Assembly: GCA_037976565.1 (NCBI GenBank)
Contig: CP137675.1
Coordinates: 21,855,529-21,919,528 of the forward strand
Source of the DNA: Mesocentrotus franciscanus
Taxonomy: Eukaryota; Echinodermata; Echinoidea; Camarodonta; Strongylocentrotidae
Direction of reading: 5' to 3'
DNA: 64,000 bases
The position numbers were made by a program, and so were the translations under genes. A model generated the notes under the pieces. The model ran no database searches and was not told the origin of the DNA. It worked only from the letters and a program-made list of their open reading frames with translations. Positions 1 through 10,586 of the stretch are shown here, one piece after another (position 1 is the first letter of the stretch; every line of letters starts with the position of its first letter).

Positions 1-285
1 TGTCAGGCCTGTTGAGATTGGTAAGTCGTTTTCAAAATAATGAAGGAAATCATTAGAACTAGAATGAATAGAGATGTATTTCGCTACATTGCATTTAAAT
101 TATGTCTTGTTGTTAGGTTAAAGTTAAGAAGCATAATACTTATAAGTAGTGTTTAAAATGTAGTGTTTAAAATGTACCTTGATTAGATTTTTTTCTTTTT
201 TTTCTTCATTTTTAGCATTTATCTCCAATTTACCTTTGGAACTTTTCCTCTTATTTCAGTCAAAATGAAGTTATTCTTCATACTT

Positions 286-476
286 GTAGGTCACTCCCCA
301 TTCTATCTCCCTTATCCCCCTCTCTCCTTTCCCCACCTCTTCTCTCCCCCCCCCTCTCTCTCTCATGCTATACTCACTCTATTTCTGCCCCTCTCCCTTT
401 CTCTTTCTACTCTCCCCTCTCTCCCTATCTCTACACCCTCTCTCTCTCTCTCCCTATCTCCGTTTTCTCTGCATAA
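286..476. repeat. Polypyrimidine (C/T-rich) tract
   Basis: About 190 bases are almost only C and T on the + strand, with short (CT)n and poly-C runs. The reading frame across it encodes only Pro/Ser/Leu runs and is not a gene. Long homopyrimidine tracts can form triplex (H-DNA), but nothing here shows that it does. Confidence 0.85.
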
Positions 477-2154
477 CCCCATTCCGCTCCTCAATGCTGT
501 ATTACTTTACTCTCAGACCTGTTTGATAACGAAGAAAGTATAGAAAAATGTTGAACATCATAAAGAAACAGAATACCTTAAACTATAATTCATAAGTAAC
601 ACGTACCGAGATACCCCGACATCATACATAGCATATATTCCTTTCCATTTACTTCTTCCATATTCTCAGGCTAAATCAATACCAAGACTGCTCTCAGTTT
701 CCTATAAATAAAGTACTTAGAATGAAACACTACCTATAGTTCCGACGCTATTTCTAAATACTCCAAGATCTAGGCCATTGTCAAGGGTGCTCCCAAGGTC
801 TTCAGCCATATTGCGTTCTTTCTACTCTGAGAAAAAGACATCGTCTCTATTACCTCACGCCCTAGCTCTGCCGTTAATACAGTCATGTTGAAGAGTAGGA
901 CATTGAGATGGCTTCTATACAAGTGGGTAGAATACGTGTTATTTAATGTTCAACATAAATTGGTCAGTACACCCAATGTTAATGTGGTACTTGGGGCCCA
1001 GACCAACCACATATCATTCACACTGAATAACTATGATCTACATCATAAGCGCCTAGCTACGTCCTGCTTCACCAGGGTGTTCGCTACCTCTATCTTCCTT
1101 AGATATGAAACTAGTACGGACCAACAACGATTAAGGATGTTTTTCTTCTTACCATCAAACTTGTTCAGAGTCGTTTCATTTTCCACATCCCATCGATCAA
1201 AATTAGACACATTTCCAATATCATCTGAAAACTTTACCATTAAAAGTGGTACTTGTACTTCTTGGGCCATTACAGATTATCCATCCAGAGTATTATAATC
1301 ATGATAATGGTATATTTATTAAAAATCTGTCTCACAGCCGTTAGGCTATTTAGTCAATTTAGTATATGGGATATCAAGATAACCAAATTAAGAACTAACG
1401 TCTAGATATCTACACTTTTATTACTCTGAAGAAATTATGTTAAGGGTTATCAAAAGTTAAGTAATACAAACAAATCCTTTATAACGGAGTAAACTAAAGG
1501 CGCTATTTAAAATACTATCTTTGAGAAAATCCAGATTTCATCTTCAAAATTTTAATTTTTATTTTATTTAGACACAGTTAACGAAATAGAAATACGTTGT
1601 ACATAAGAAGTAAACCACCTTACCATGTCCTTAACATAATCTTGTTTTACCCCACAATTGTTAAGAAATATTAACAATAATAAGCAGATAAACCGAACTG
1701 CAATGAATTAAAAATGTATTTGATTTTTATTTTGATAAATAGTAAACGGATGTACTCTCCTTGGCTGTGAGTAAACATCACCGTCATGTTTGCGGCTTTA
1801 AAGGGGACTATCAAGGACAAAAAGGACAACAAACGAACCGACAAAGTAATAGCTAATTCATTAAACCTAGAGATATCTAAAAAAATAGAGGTAATGCACA
1901 AGATCTATATTTAAATTAGTAGTAAACCTACATGGAGCCGCAAACATACAAAAAAGGATAAGGAAGTTGCGCCGTTAACATTTTACACTGAAAAAGTTGA
2001 AAACTTTCACTGTGAGGGTTAATTTTCCGCCTGTAAGGATTCTGAAAAATCGAGTCATTTGTTATAATAACCACATGGTCAGCGTCAGCATGGTCAGGAC
2101 ATAATTATGACAAATCCGATTTTGAAATCTAGCATGACCATGTATTTTTCTTAG
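477..2154. other. No recognised gene; two unassigned overlapping ORFs
   Basis: This AT-rich stretch has no repeat or domain I recognise. A 137-codon frame (885-1298, +) and a 75-codon frame (1043-1270, -) overlap antisense to each other. The minus-strand product has a soluble-protein-like mix of charged and hydrophobic residues (it starts MAQEVQVPLLMVKFSDD), but I recognise no family. There is no start context, splice signal or flanking exon to support either one. TTAAAGGGG at about 1798 resembles a TTAA-type MITE end but lacks a convincing partner. Confidence 0.3.
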
Positions 2155-2330
2155 CATAGAGTGGAAAATATAGATTAATGTCTTGCCAAAGGAATTTACA
2201 TAGCCGCGGCTCGAAACTGAATAATATATTGGATCTATAGTCCAAACTTCTAACCTCGGCTGTCCCTTTTCAAAGGTTGATAACTTCGTTAAAGAAAACG
2301 TGCTTATTTGATGTCTCCTAGTCATGCTTG
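2155..2330 (-). mobile_element. Degraded SINE fragment (33-kb SINE family)
   Basis: On the + strand, TTAATGTCTTGCCAAAGGA followed by GGCTCGAAACTGA matches the complement of the SINE at 33541-33818, which has ATCAATGTCTTGCCAAAGGA followed by the B-box complement GGACTCGAAGC. The order and spacing agree, and the sequence just upstream (GTGGAAAATATAGA versus GTGGCAAATGGTAGA) also aligns. The head beyond the B box is strongly decayed, so this is an old copy. No transcription is implied. Confidence 0.6.
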
Positions 2331-2582
2331 TGATATAACCACCGGAACATAGATTTTTTTAGAACTTTCCTAAATATTCCGGACATAATTAATTGAAATA
2401 CATGGCCAAGGGAAAGGATAAGGATGACTTTGCTGGTTTGGGATATTGATCTTTCTCGGTTCTATACACTTATAGGCTAAATCAAAGTAATGAGAAAACA
2501 TTGGTCAACTAAAATGAAATCATTTGGCAGAGAGAGGCAAACCGTATTAGTAAACTACGAGACGAATTGCTCCTATATATGA

Positions 2583-2586
2583 TATA

Positions 2587-2640
<54 letters not shown>
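2583..2640. repeat. (AT)n microsatellite
   Basis: An uninterrupted AT dinucleotide run, entered through GATATATG half-repeats on the left. It lies just before a SINE 3' tail. Confidence 0.95.
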
Positions 2641-2647
<7 letters not shown>

Positions 2648-2675
2648 ATAATGCATTATTATTATTTTTTTTTTA

Positions 2676-2755
2676 TAAATCTAAAGCGCTCGGAGAATTC
2701 TACAAATCATTATGCGCTATATAAGCACTTTCCATTATTATTATCATAATAACTT
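2676..2755 (+). mobile_element. SINE/LINE 3' tail fragment
   Basis: AAAGCGCTCGGAGA, then ATGCGCTATATAAGCA, then ATTATTATTATCAT, is the same 3' terminal module as in the SINEs at 33121-33180 (+) and 33541-33600 (-). No tRNA-like head is visible upstream, where the (AT)n lies, so it is 5'-truncated or decayed. Confidence 0.6.
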
Positions 2756-3487
2756 ATAGGGAGATATGTTATACATTGGACACTCAACATCAAGGAAAGC
2801 GTGTTCAGTCTCCTGCGCAACAATTTAATCTACTAGCTCCTAACATTTTTGTAAAAAATGATTTGAGACACCCCTTTAAAGACACCGCAACAATTTGACA
2901 CGCATTTACACTATTGATAAAACTGTCAACGAAGTCGATTTTTTCATCTGTGTTCGATAAAATGCTATATAAAATTGTATCTGGTTAAAATAGATCAAAC
3001 GAATAAAATACTAGTTCATGGTATAATTGTATCTCACTCTCACTCTCGACGAAACAAAGAAACATAGACAGAAAGAAAGAAAATAAACCCCAGACAGACA
3101 AACAAACAAACAAACAATCGAACAAACAAACAACAAGAGGACGGAACAAAAAAGCCGAGAAAATCCAAAAAGAAGTAGAGTGTAGAATTGAATACAGAGA
3201 TCAAACATTGTGAATAAGAAGATGTAGGGCCATGCAGCGACAGGGTGAAGAATGACTGGAAACCTTGAAAGCAAGTGTATTTCCTCCATATGTCTTGATC
3301 ACTGTCACACAATCATTCTCAGGCTATTACTTATTCTCGGAGATATTCCGCATCTTATTGCTTTGTCGCGAGAAGCAAAGGAAGACACGGTGGCTGGAAA
3401 AGGCCGAACTAAGACATTCATCTTGCTCTCCTCTCTCGCTCCCGGATATTAATAAATCTCTCCGAAAGGCGACCGATCAGAGTCAGA

Positions 3488-3488
<1 letters not shown>

Positions 3489-3519
<31 letters not shown>
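3489..3519. repeat. (GA)n microsatellite
   Basis: About 14 GA units on the + strand inside a purine-rich stretch. Confidence 0.95.
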
Positions 3520-3521
<2 letters not shown>

Positions 3522-3819
3522 GAAAGAAAGCACAACAAATAAGAGCAAATTCAGAAGAAAAAGAATTGAAAGGAAGGAGCGAGGAATATCTCCTGTTAAG
3601 TGGTAAGATGTCTACTCAATCTATATTATCATGTAAGTGGACGGAGCCTGGACATATAGCATTATAATGAATATATTGCCTCATTCCTTTCTATCAAAAA
3701 CAAGTGCATAATACCTCGAGAAAAGGTATACGAATCGACTTAACCCTACGTTATTGCCATTTTCATCAATTTTATCCGTTACATTTTAAATTCCCTCCAG
3801 CGTGTATATAATTATATGT

Positions 3820-3821
<2 letters not shown>

Positions 3822-3866
<45 letters not shown>
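3822..3866. repeat. (AT)n microsatellite
   Basis: A perfect AT run of about 22 units. Confidence 0.95.
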
Positions 3867-3868
<2 letters not shown>

Positions 3869-4376
3869 CAAGATGAAACAGATACAAGCGTACTTAACAA
3901 CCAGGATCGATGTATTTTTTTTTAACTGATAGTTATTTTATTCCATATGCGTGTGCAGTATGACATTTAAAGCTGTACAAATGCCGCTTAGTGATAACAT
4001 CAAGGCAACAACGAATCTGGAAGGGCGCCATCTCTTTTCGAGTCGTATGCTCCAAAGATAATATTTTATACCATTCTCAATTTTCAATACAGCAAAAGTT
4101 GTTATATCATTTGTTTTAAGGAGGCCGGTCTCCCATAGTCCACGGGTTTCCTTTTATTCTATACCAGGCCATAATATACTATAACAACGAGACTCACTTG
4201 CTGCTTGATTTAACATCTTAACCATTAAACAAAATCATTAATATCAACAAGAGGGAGGGGGGTAACATCCCCACACAACGGTGGGAGGATATAAATGTAT
4301 CTGGGCAGCTTTGTATGCTGTCAGCCAAATGCAAATGATTGATTTTCTTCCTGTGCTTTTAATCCGGAGGTGTATG

Positions 4377-4378
<2 letters not shown>

Positions 4379-4414
<36 letters not shown>

Positions 4415-4451
4415 GTGCGTGTGTGTGTGTGTGTGTGTGTGCGGCTGTGTG
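4379..4451. repeat. (GT)n microsatellite
   Basis: A GT dinucleotide array with three GC/CG interruptions. The Cys/Val and His/Thr reading frames across it are artefacts of the repeat. Confidence 0.95.
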
Positions 4452-5098
4452 TGGGAAGGGGGTGTTCGGAGCGTCCGCTGGTTCATCCTTTATGCTGCAT
4501 ACGCCCTTTTTCAATTTACAATGCTGACGAAACCACTAGCTGTTGCTACCTACCAAGAAGGCCTACCCATTTATCACCCGGGTGGAGAGAAGCAATTGAA
4601 GATTAAATGCCTTGCTTAGATCATACAGTCATGCCATGAAGAAAGAGAATAGTCAGGGTGAAGGGAAGAAAAAGCAGTGGTCAGGCTCAGAAGACATTGT
4701 AGAAAAGAAAGAAACAACCAAACAAACAAAACCCACAGAAAACAACACAAAACGAAACAAAAAAGAAGAAAGATCGATTTGGTGAAAGAAAGACACCATC
4801 GAGGATGTGAAATATAACGAGGAGCGTGAAATAGGAAAAGATGGGAAACAGAAAGGAAATAGCATTAGGATGATTGGGGGAAAAAAAAGAAGAAGAGATG
4901 GAAGAAGGATGAGACGAGAATACTTATAGATCTATCTTCGGCTATTCAGAGCGAAGTTCTCCTCACAGAACTCGTTGACATTTCTCCTAAGTAGCATCTC
5001 CTGCGAGTATCCTACATTACCTGTCGGCTCTATATCAACATTCACTACTAAAACTCGCAGTCTATATACGCTTCACGCCTTTCCTTCTCAATGTTTAA

Positions 5099-5495
5099 AG
5101 GTAAAGACCAGTTTTGGAAACGCCCCTCTCTCAAAAAATGAAATGGAAGCTCTCATTACCAATCGTGTGAAAGAATATGTTTTGACTAATACGTGATGAT
5201 ACAAATTTTGCCGGGAAAGTCGGGAAACCGCCTACTAATTGATATATTTGGTAAATTATTATATCTATTGGGACCAAATAGATATCTCGCACGTGGTCGC
5301 GTAGTCCCATATACATCTTTCTGTGTACAGTGCTTGTAACTTTACCAAGACTGGGCCAAATTTCTTATCATTTTGATGATTCCAGAACCTTGCAGTACAC
5401 ACCAATACTTATATGTTAGATGATCAACCTTTTCTGATCGATTACACAACGTTTCTTTCACAATGCAATCGCATGACCAGAACTCAACCTTCTCT
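5099..5495. mobile_element. TTAA-type MITE, family A, copy 1
   Basis: A 397-bp non-autonomous element flanked by TTAA at 5095-5098 and 5496-5499. The left end AGGTAAAGACCAG is inverted at the right end as CCAGAACT...TTCTCT, which has decayed. It is collinear over its whole length with the copy at 40446-40832. Shared blocks include TTGATATATTTGGTAAATTA and CATTTTGATGATTCCAGAAC. No ORF is credible. The TTAA duplication and AAAGG end fit Kolobok/T2-like MITEs; piggyBac-derived MITEs are the alternative. Confidence 0.8.
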
Positions 5496-6687
5496 TTAAT
5501 GCTCTACCTCAACTAACTTGACTGTATCTATATTCTAATCTGTTTGATTTAGTCTTATAAAGTCTCATGGGACCAAAATATGTCAGAATATGTCTTTTCC
5601 ATTTTCGTATGATTTTATTCATTAGATGTTAAATATTGTCTTTACAAATTCAACTTGTTTGATAATACTGTACTCAAAGTTCAACCAACCGACCAACCTT
5701 ACAGAGTAGACGCAACAGAGCAGGTGATACCAATTACCTTTTACTAATTATTTCGTGAAAATGAAAGTAATCTTTAAAAGTTTCAGTCCTCACAATCAAG
5801 CTTTTGATAATTCTTTTAGTAAAAACATTTGCAAATTTTTTCAAAAATTCGAATATTACACAGTGTGTCTTCTAGATGACGTCATATCGTGTCTTATAAA
5901 GGATAACGTCCAAACTTAATCACACAGTACATTATCATCAAATCTCAAGCTACTTTGAGTCACCTCCTGCCACGCTTTTCCAAATTTCCCGTTCTCGAAA
6001 TCTGTAACCAATATGATACTACTTTCATAAATGATACAACCAACTTTTACCTTAATACACTAAACGATTACATTTCCTCTTCTTATTCGCCTCTTCCTCT
6101 CCCTCACTTATGTCATGTATAGGAGACAAAAGTAAGACAAATAATTACAATACATATTTCCTGTATAGTGATATATCACGAATCTCTAGCGAGGGTTACA
6201 TGTCTTGCTTCTTTTATTACTCTCTAAAAATATCTTCATTAATGTTTTATTATTCGGTAATCTCTGGTGCCTAGGAGGAGAATTTGATCACTGGGAGCCC
6301 GAGGCCCTCTCAGCCCTATATCAATGATTGATAATGTGCTTTAGCTTATTACTCTGTGGTTTGTACAGCATGTTCTTAATGTCCACACGTGGGAAGGGGC
6401 TTTCTTTTATACACAAAGGTCCTCCATAAATATCAGAACCTAAGGGACTTTCATGAGGAAAAGAGGCATAGTAACATCAGTCTCAAACGGAAGTCATGGG
6501 GGGAAAAGAAGAAGAAGGAGAAAATAATATTGGAAACGGAGAAAATTAACAAGTAAAATAGACAAGATAAAGTACGGCCTCAGAATTCAATTTTTTTCCT
6601 AGGAAGGTAAATAAAATATTCATTGCTCAGATCCATGCATATATGAAGTAGACCAGGATTTTCTAAAATTAATATTTCTATTCTTAT
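5496..6687. other. No gene seen
   Basis: Unique-looking AT-rich DNA. The only motif noted is a full CRE palindrome at 5877-5884. There is no ORF of interest. Confidence 0.5.
5877..5884. promoter_or_regulatory. CRE consensus TGACGTCA
   Basis: A perfect 8-bp CREB/ATF site within ATGACGTCAT, one of four in this window. No promoter or gene lies beside it, so function is unsupported. Confidence 0.25.
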
Positions 6688-6770
6688 CGTAATAAAAAGT
6701 ATAAATGATGATGATGGCGGTGATAATGAGGATGATGATTATGAAAATTATAATAATAATAATGCTGATG
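6688..6770. repeat. Imperfect (GAT)/(AAT) trinucleotide repeat
   Basis: ATGATGATGATGG, then GATGATGATTATG, then AATAATAATAATGC: a degenerate trinucleotide tract. Confidence 0.8.
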
Positions 6771-6834
6771 CTGATCATATTAGGGTGAATCACAAAGAAC
6801 TCGACTTTATATTTCCAGCATCCTTACATTCGGT

Positions 6835-6842
6835 ATAATAAT

Positions 6843-6917
<75 letters not shown>

Positions 6918-6925
6918 ATTATTAT
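6835..6925. repeat. (AT)n capped by inverted ATAATAATAACA arms
   Basis: A central AT run (6847-6913) is bounded by ATAATAATAACA (6835-6846) and its exact reverse complement TGTTATTATTAT (6914-6925). The whole 91 bp is therefore self-complementary and able to form a cruciform. Confidence 0.9.
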
Positions 6926-7252
6926 TGTTGTTATAAGTAGTAAGTGTCGTGCAACCAAGTCAGATCATTGTTGTGTCTATCCTGTGAACTTAATTATACA
7001 GACGCCCTCAGATTTGAAATCATGGTTAGGGTGTGAAGAGCAATTGGGATCCATAAACAGATTCATGTGTCTACGGTATTACAATCTGGTCACAGTAAGG
7101 GGCGGAGCTAGAGGGGATAAGGGATTTGGGATGTGACATCTCCTCAACCGTAACTTTTGGAAGACAAATTCGGAATACTTCGATCCGAAATTCCATGACA
7201 TTATTGGGTATTGTATGTACTTTTTGCTCGTTATCAACCTGACCACCCATCA
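6926..7252. other. No gene seen
   Basis: Spacer between the AT palindrome and the family B MITE pair. I see no further structure. Confidence 0.5.
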
Positions 7253-7530
7253 GGGGGTGTTTCACAAAGACTAAGATCGACTTTAAGTCGGACTTAACTA
7301 TGGCAGGCCATTCACGCCACTGTTTGCTCTCACCATTATGATCTTTAGATAATATTTTTTCCTTCAATAATTCATTATCAAAAAATACAAATTCTGTAGA
7401 TTTGTAACCATAATGTGTACGTCCCTTGGGAGACCAATGCAAGTAAATGGTGAGAGCAAACAGTGGCATGAACGGCCTGCCATAGTTAAGTCCAACTTAA
7501 AGTCAATCTTAGTCTTTGTGAAACACCCCC
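7253..7530. mobile_element. MITE family B, copy 1
   Basis: A 278-bp element with inverted ends: GGGGGTGTTTCACAAAGACT at the left, and its complement AGTCTTTGTGAAACACCCCC at the right. The inverted identity continues inward through TTAAGTCGGACTTAACTATG, GGCAGGCC and TGTTTGCTCTCACC, so each arm exceeds 80 bp. There is no transposase, and the target-site duplication is not clear (CAG/AG at the edges). The minus-strand ORFs here cover the arms and are artefacts. Confidence 0.85.
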
Positions 7531-7590
7531 AGGTAGTCTGAAAATCTGAGGCAGTTTTCTTGCTTATTGGACAGCAGTTTAACACCAGGA

Positions 7591-7877
7591 GGGTGTTTTA
7601 CAAAGACTAAGATCGACTGTAAGTTGGACTTAACTATGACAGGCCTTTAATGCCATTGGTTGCTCTCACTACTGGTCTCTCAATTATGATCTTTAGATAA
7701 TATTTTGTCCTTCAATAATGAACTATCAAAAAATGTAAATTCTGTAGATTTGTGACCACGAGTTATACGTCCCTTCAGAGACCAATGCCAGTAAATGGTA
7801 AGAGCAAACAGTGGCATGAATGGCCTGCCATAGTTAAGTCCAACTTAAAGTCGATCTTAGTCTTTGTGAAACACCCC
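7591..7877. mobile_element. MITE family B, copy 2
   Basis: A 287-bp second copy in the same orientation, 60 bp after copy 1. It starts GGGTGTTTTACAAAGACTAA and ends CTTTGTGAAACACCCC. The internal block TTATGATCTTTAGATAATAT is shared with copy 1. Compared with copy 1 it has an ATTGG change and a short extra piece (CTACTGGTCTCTC) just inside the left arm. Confidence 0.85.
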
Positions 7878-8360
7878 TGCAGTATCTAAAGCAATGAAGA
7901 TTGACTGACATACCGGATGAATACCCCCTCCTTGGAGTAGTTTTCTCTGAATATGAATTGAAAATCTCCTAAGGCTAGTCAGCGTGGATGATGGTATTGG
8001 CAGTTTGGGGGATCATTATTTTTGTGTTTCATTTCTTGGTCAAAATTATATTAGTTTGAAGGAGTGTTCTTCAAGTTTTAGTTATTGCCTTCAGAAATCA
8101 TGTTCGGATTTAATATATTTCATTATATCCGCATATTTCTATGGATGACGCACAAGGCTATAGAAAATGCCTCAGGTCGATTTAAAAGAATAATTGTTTT
8201 CGATCGTGTCCAACATGGATACCGTCGAAACATCGTTTCGAATTTTTACAAGAAGGCAGGAGGTAGTGATGGGGATGAAAGAGAAAAAAAAACTCATCAG
8301 AAAAGTCTAAACACGAAAAGAAATGGTGGCCTATAAAGCTTTCAAGCTAATCCAGACCAA
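7878..8360. other. No gene seen
   Basis: Unique-looking DNA. An 83-codon frame at 8085-8336 has no recognisable domain and a low-complexity basic end. Confidence 0.45.
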
Positions 8361-8659
8361 TAAAATTGGTCCCGTGAGCATGATGATGAAGACATAAAAT
8401 AGAGTTAGATTTCATGTATACGTTTGATTTACTCAGAAAGCATAGTGGATTATCCAACATGAGACGTAGCTATCGTATACCCTTTGATCGAAGGCCCTGA
8501 AAGAAAATGAATGAAATTGGTCCCATGAACATGTTGAAGACATAAAATAGGGTTAGATTTCATGTATACGTTTGATTTACTCAGGAAGCACATCGCTTTA
8601 TCTAGAATGAGATGTAGCAATGGTACACCCTTTGATCGAAGGCCCTGAAAGAAATGGGC
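8361..8659. repeat. Two-copy tandem duplication, about 151 bp
   Basis: AAATTGGTCCC recurs 151 bp later, and both copies share ATTTCATGTATACGTTTGAT and GATCGAAGGCCCTGAAAGAAA. They differ by small deletions (ATGATGATGAAG versus ATGTTGAAG) and by substitutions near the CAGAAAGCA/CAGGAAGCA segment, so the duplication is not very recent. Confidence 0.85.
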
Positions 8660-8766
8660 AAGGTAGATCCCGCCTCTAGTCGATATTGCGCCACCTGTTT
8701 ATCAGCCCCTGGATACGTCACTGGAAATCAGTAAAGATAACATATTTGATTCGTCCTCACTTCAAC

Positions 8767-8794
8767 CATGGACCTACTACGTAGTAGGTCCATG
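8767..8794. repeat. Perfect 28-bp palindrome
   Basis: CATGGACCTACTAC is followed at once by its exact reverse complement GTAGTAGGTCCATG, with no spacer. The symmetry stops sharply on both sides. Confidence 0.95.
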
Positions 8795-9777
8795 CTTCAA
8801 CCTAGTTTCAAACGTTAGCCCACTTCAGGTTAATATTATTTTATGTGCGAGAACATTGGTAATAAATAACTTCGATGCATATTTACCAAACAAATATGTC
8901 TCTACATATTTTTTAAATTAAGTAGCTTCATAAAGAGTTCATCGTGGTGTGAACATTTTTATCAAACCATCCGCTGTCATTTTTGTTTTAAGATATTGAT
9001 TAGGCAACAATCGTAACTTGTCATCGTTTTAGCGGGAACGTTAGAAGGTAATCTGATTACAAGTGACCGGTGATGGGAAGAGAAGGTAGAGAAAGGAGCG
9101 GTTAACACTTTGGTTGCTTTTTTTCGCCTCTCTGCACATTCACTCGTTTGCCACAAATGCATTTCTGCACAATACAATTAGGCACCAATAATATTGGCGG
9201 AAGGATTGATTGCTTTGTAAAATGGCTTTGCAAAATTACCAATTTTCGGTCTTGATTAGCTACATGACTTCCTTGTAAACACCGGTATAGATTATTCTTT
9301 CACTGGAAATAATGAAATAAATCTTGAAGCCTTTGGTATACCTTTCATCTGATACGATGCGGCACAGGGAGAATATTTGTGTGTTTAATAGTAAGAGTTA
9401 AGTACGTGATTGTAAAATTGGATCCTCTATGGCAAGGAACACGGACTGGGAATTATCCCTATATTTTGATCTTGATTGTCTGTGACCTCGTGGACTCATA
9501 TTTCAGTATAACCCCGACAGACTCTGTGATTGGAAATCTCTCTAACTAGAAAGAGAGATGTGCTCCATCGGCCTCTTCAAAGGCTAGCGATGATCGAAAC
9601 TATTTTGGAGGAATATCTTATTACTCTAACCAACAAACATTAATGAACCCAGGAGAAAGATTGTACTTAATGCTTCACCCGAGCACTCCCTCCATACGGA
9701 TATATGAAATTCATAAATCCATTCAGTCACGTGTGCAGTCAGCTAGTGAGAGATGAACAAAGAGGAAGAGTAAGGAA
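8795..9777. other. No gene seen
   Basis: AT-rich DNA without recognisable repeats. The short minus-strand frame at 8977-9177 has no family features. Confidence 0.45.
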
Positions 9778-9805
9778 GATAGGAGACGAGAGAGAGAGGG
9801 GAAAG

Positions 9806-9845
<40 letters not shown>

Positions 9846-9999
9846 GGGGGGTGGTATGCCATCACAGACAAACACGCACATACTCCCAAAATGTGAAATA
9901 GAGCAATAAAGAAATCAAAATACACAAAAATGGGCAAGTGGGGGAAATAAATACAGCTAGAGACAGACAGAGAGACAGAGAGACAGAGAGACAGAGAGA
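9778..9999. repeat. Purine-rich block with (GA)n and (GACAGA)n
   Basis: (GA)n runs at 9811-9842, followed by poly-G. A second tract at 9961-9999 is built of AGACAGAGAG units. Confidence 0.9.
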
Positions 10000-10477
10000 A
10001 ATGGAGAGATGAGAAAAATAATATATCTACAATGATAACTAATTTTTTTTTTCTTGAAAATTACACCATCCAAAATAAAAGTTAGTTTACCTATTACTTA
10101 ATTATCAAATACGGGTAGGTGTTGGAGAAGAACAATCTTCATGAAGCGACATTATCCAAGCTTCTTGACAAACACCTTATCGTTTTAAGAATTATTGCCC
10201 AAGTAAATTATTTATAACCAAAGGAGATTTACTTATGATATATTTCGTGTATATGGATAACTAGTGACTTTCTTTCATCGTAGAATGTAAACAATGTTAT
10301 GAATGTGAAAATCAATTTCAAATATAAGTAAAATTTTCAAATCGAGGAACTGTGATTATGATTGTCCTGGCAAAAGGCGCTGTTTGTAATATCTTACGGC
10401 GTTGATCATAATCATGATATCAATGGTTTAATGGAATTATATGTATATATATATTGTGTGCGATTGAAAGGTATCGT

Positions 10478-10508
10478 TTAAAGGTAAAGTAAATATACTT
10501 TACCTTTT
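10478..10508. repeat. 12-bp perfect hairpin with TTAA-MITE-like ends
   Basis: AAAGGTAAAGTA (10480-10491) is inverted as TACTTTACCTTT (10496-10507) around a 4-nt loop. The left side reads TTTAAAGGTAAAG, the same as the terminus of family A at 5094-5106. It may be an internally deleted family A element reduced to its two ends. That is an inference; chance cannot be excluded for so short a site. Confidence 0.4.
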
Positions 10509-10578
10509 TTCCTGAAAGAACAAAATGTCATTCCGAATAATTGCCGAAGCATGCAAACTATTTAAAGTACGTAACGTT

Positions 10579-10586
10579 TGACGTCA
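10579..10586. promoter_or_regulatory. CRE consensus TGACGTCA
   Basis: A perfect CREB/ATF palindrome in TTTGACGTCACC. No associated gene is visible. Confidence 0.25.

Larger units (their letters stand above)
2756..5098. other. No gene seen; several microsatellites
   Basis: Apart from the (GA)n, (AT)n and (GT)n tracts listed separately, this stretch holds A-rich text with AAAC repeats (3100-3135, 4700-4760). No ORF has a recognisable domain. The longer frames are translations of the (GT)n or of low-complexity sequence. Confidence 0.5.

Noticed and set aside
2583..2640. TATA-box promoter
   Set aside because: TATATA words here and in the other (AT)n runs are microsatellite, with no gene downstream.
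1798..2879. A 1.1-kb TTAA element between TTAAAGGGGAC and ACCCCTTTAA
   Set aside because: Beyond the first few bases the two ends do not form inverted repeats, and SINE pieces and an (AT)n lie between them.
7071..7585. 132- and 73-codon minus-strand ORFs as genes
   Set aside because: They overlap both arms of the family B MITE and follow its sequence, not a protein family.
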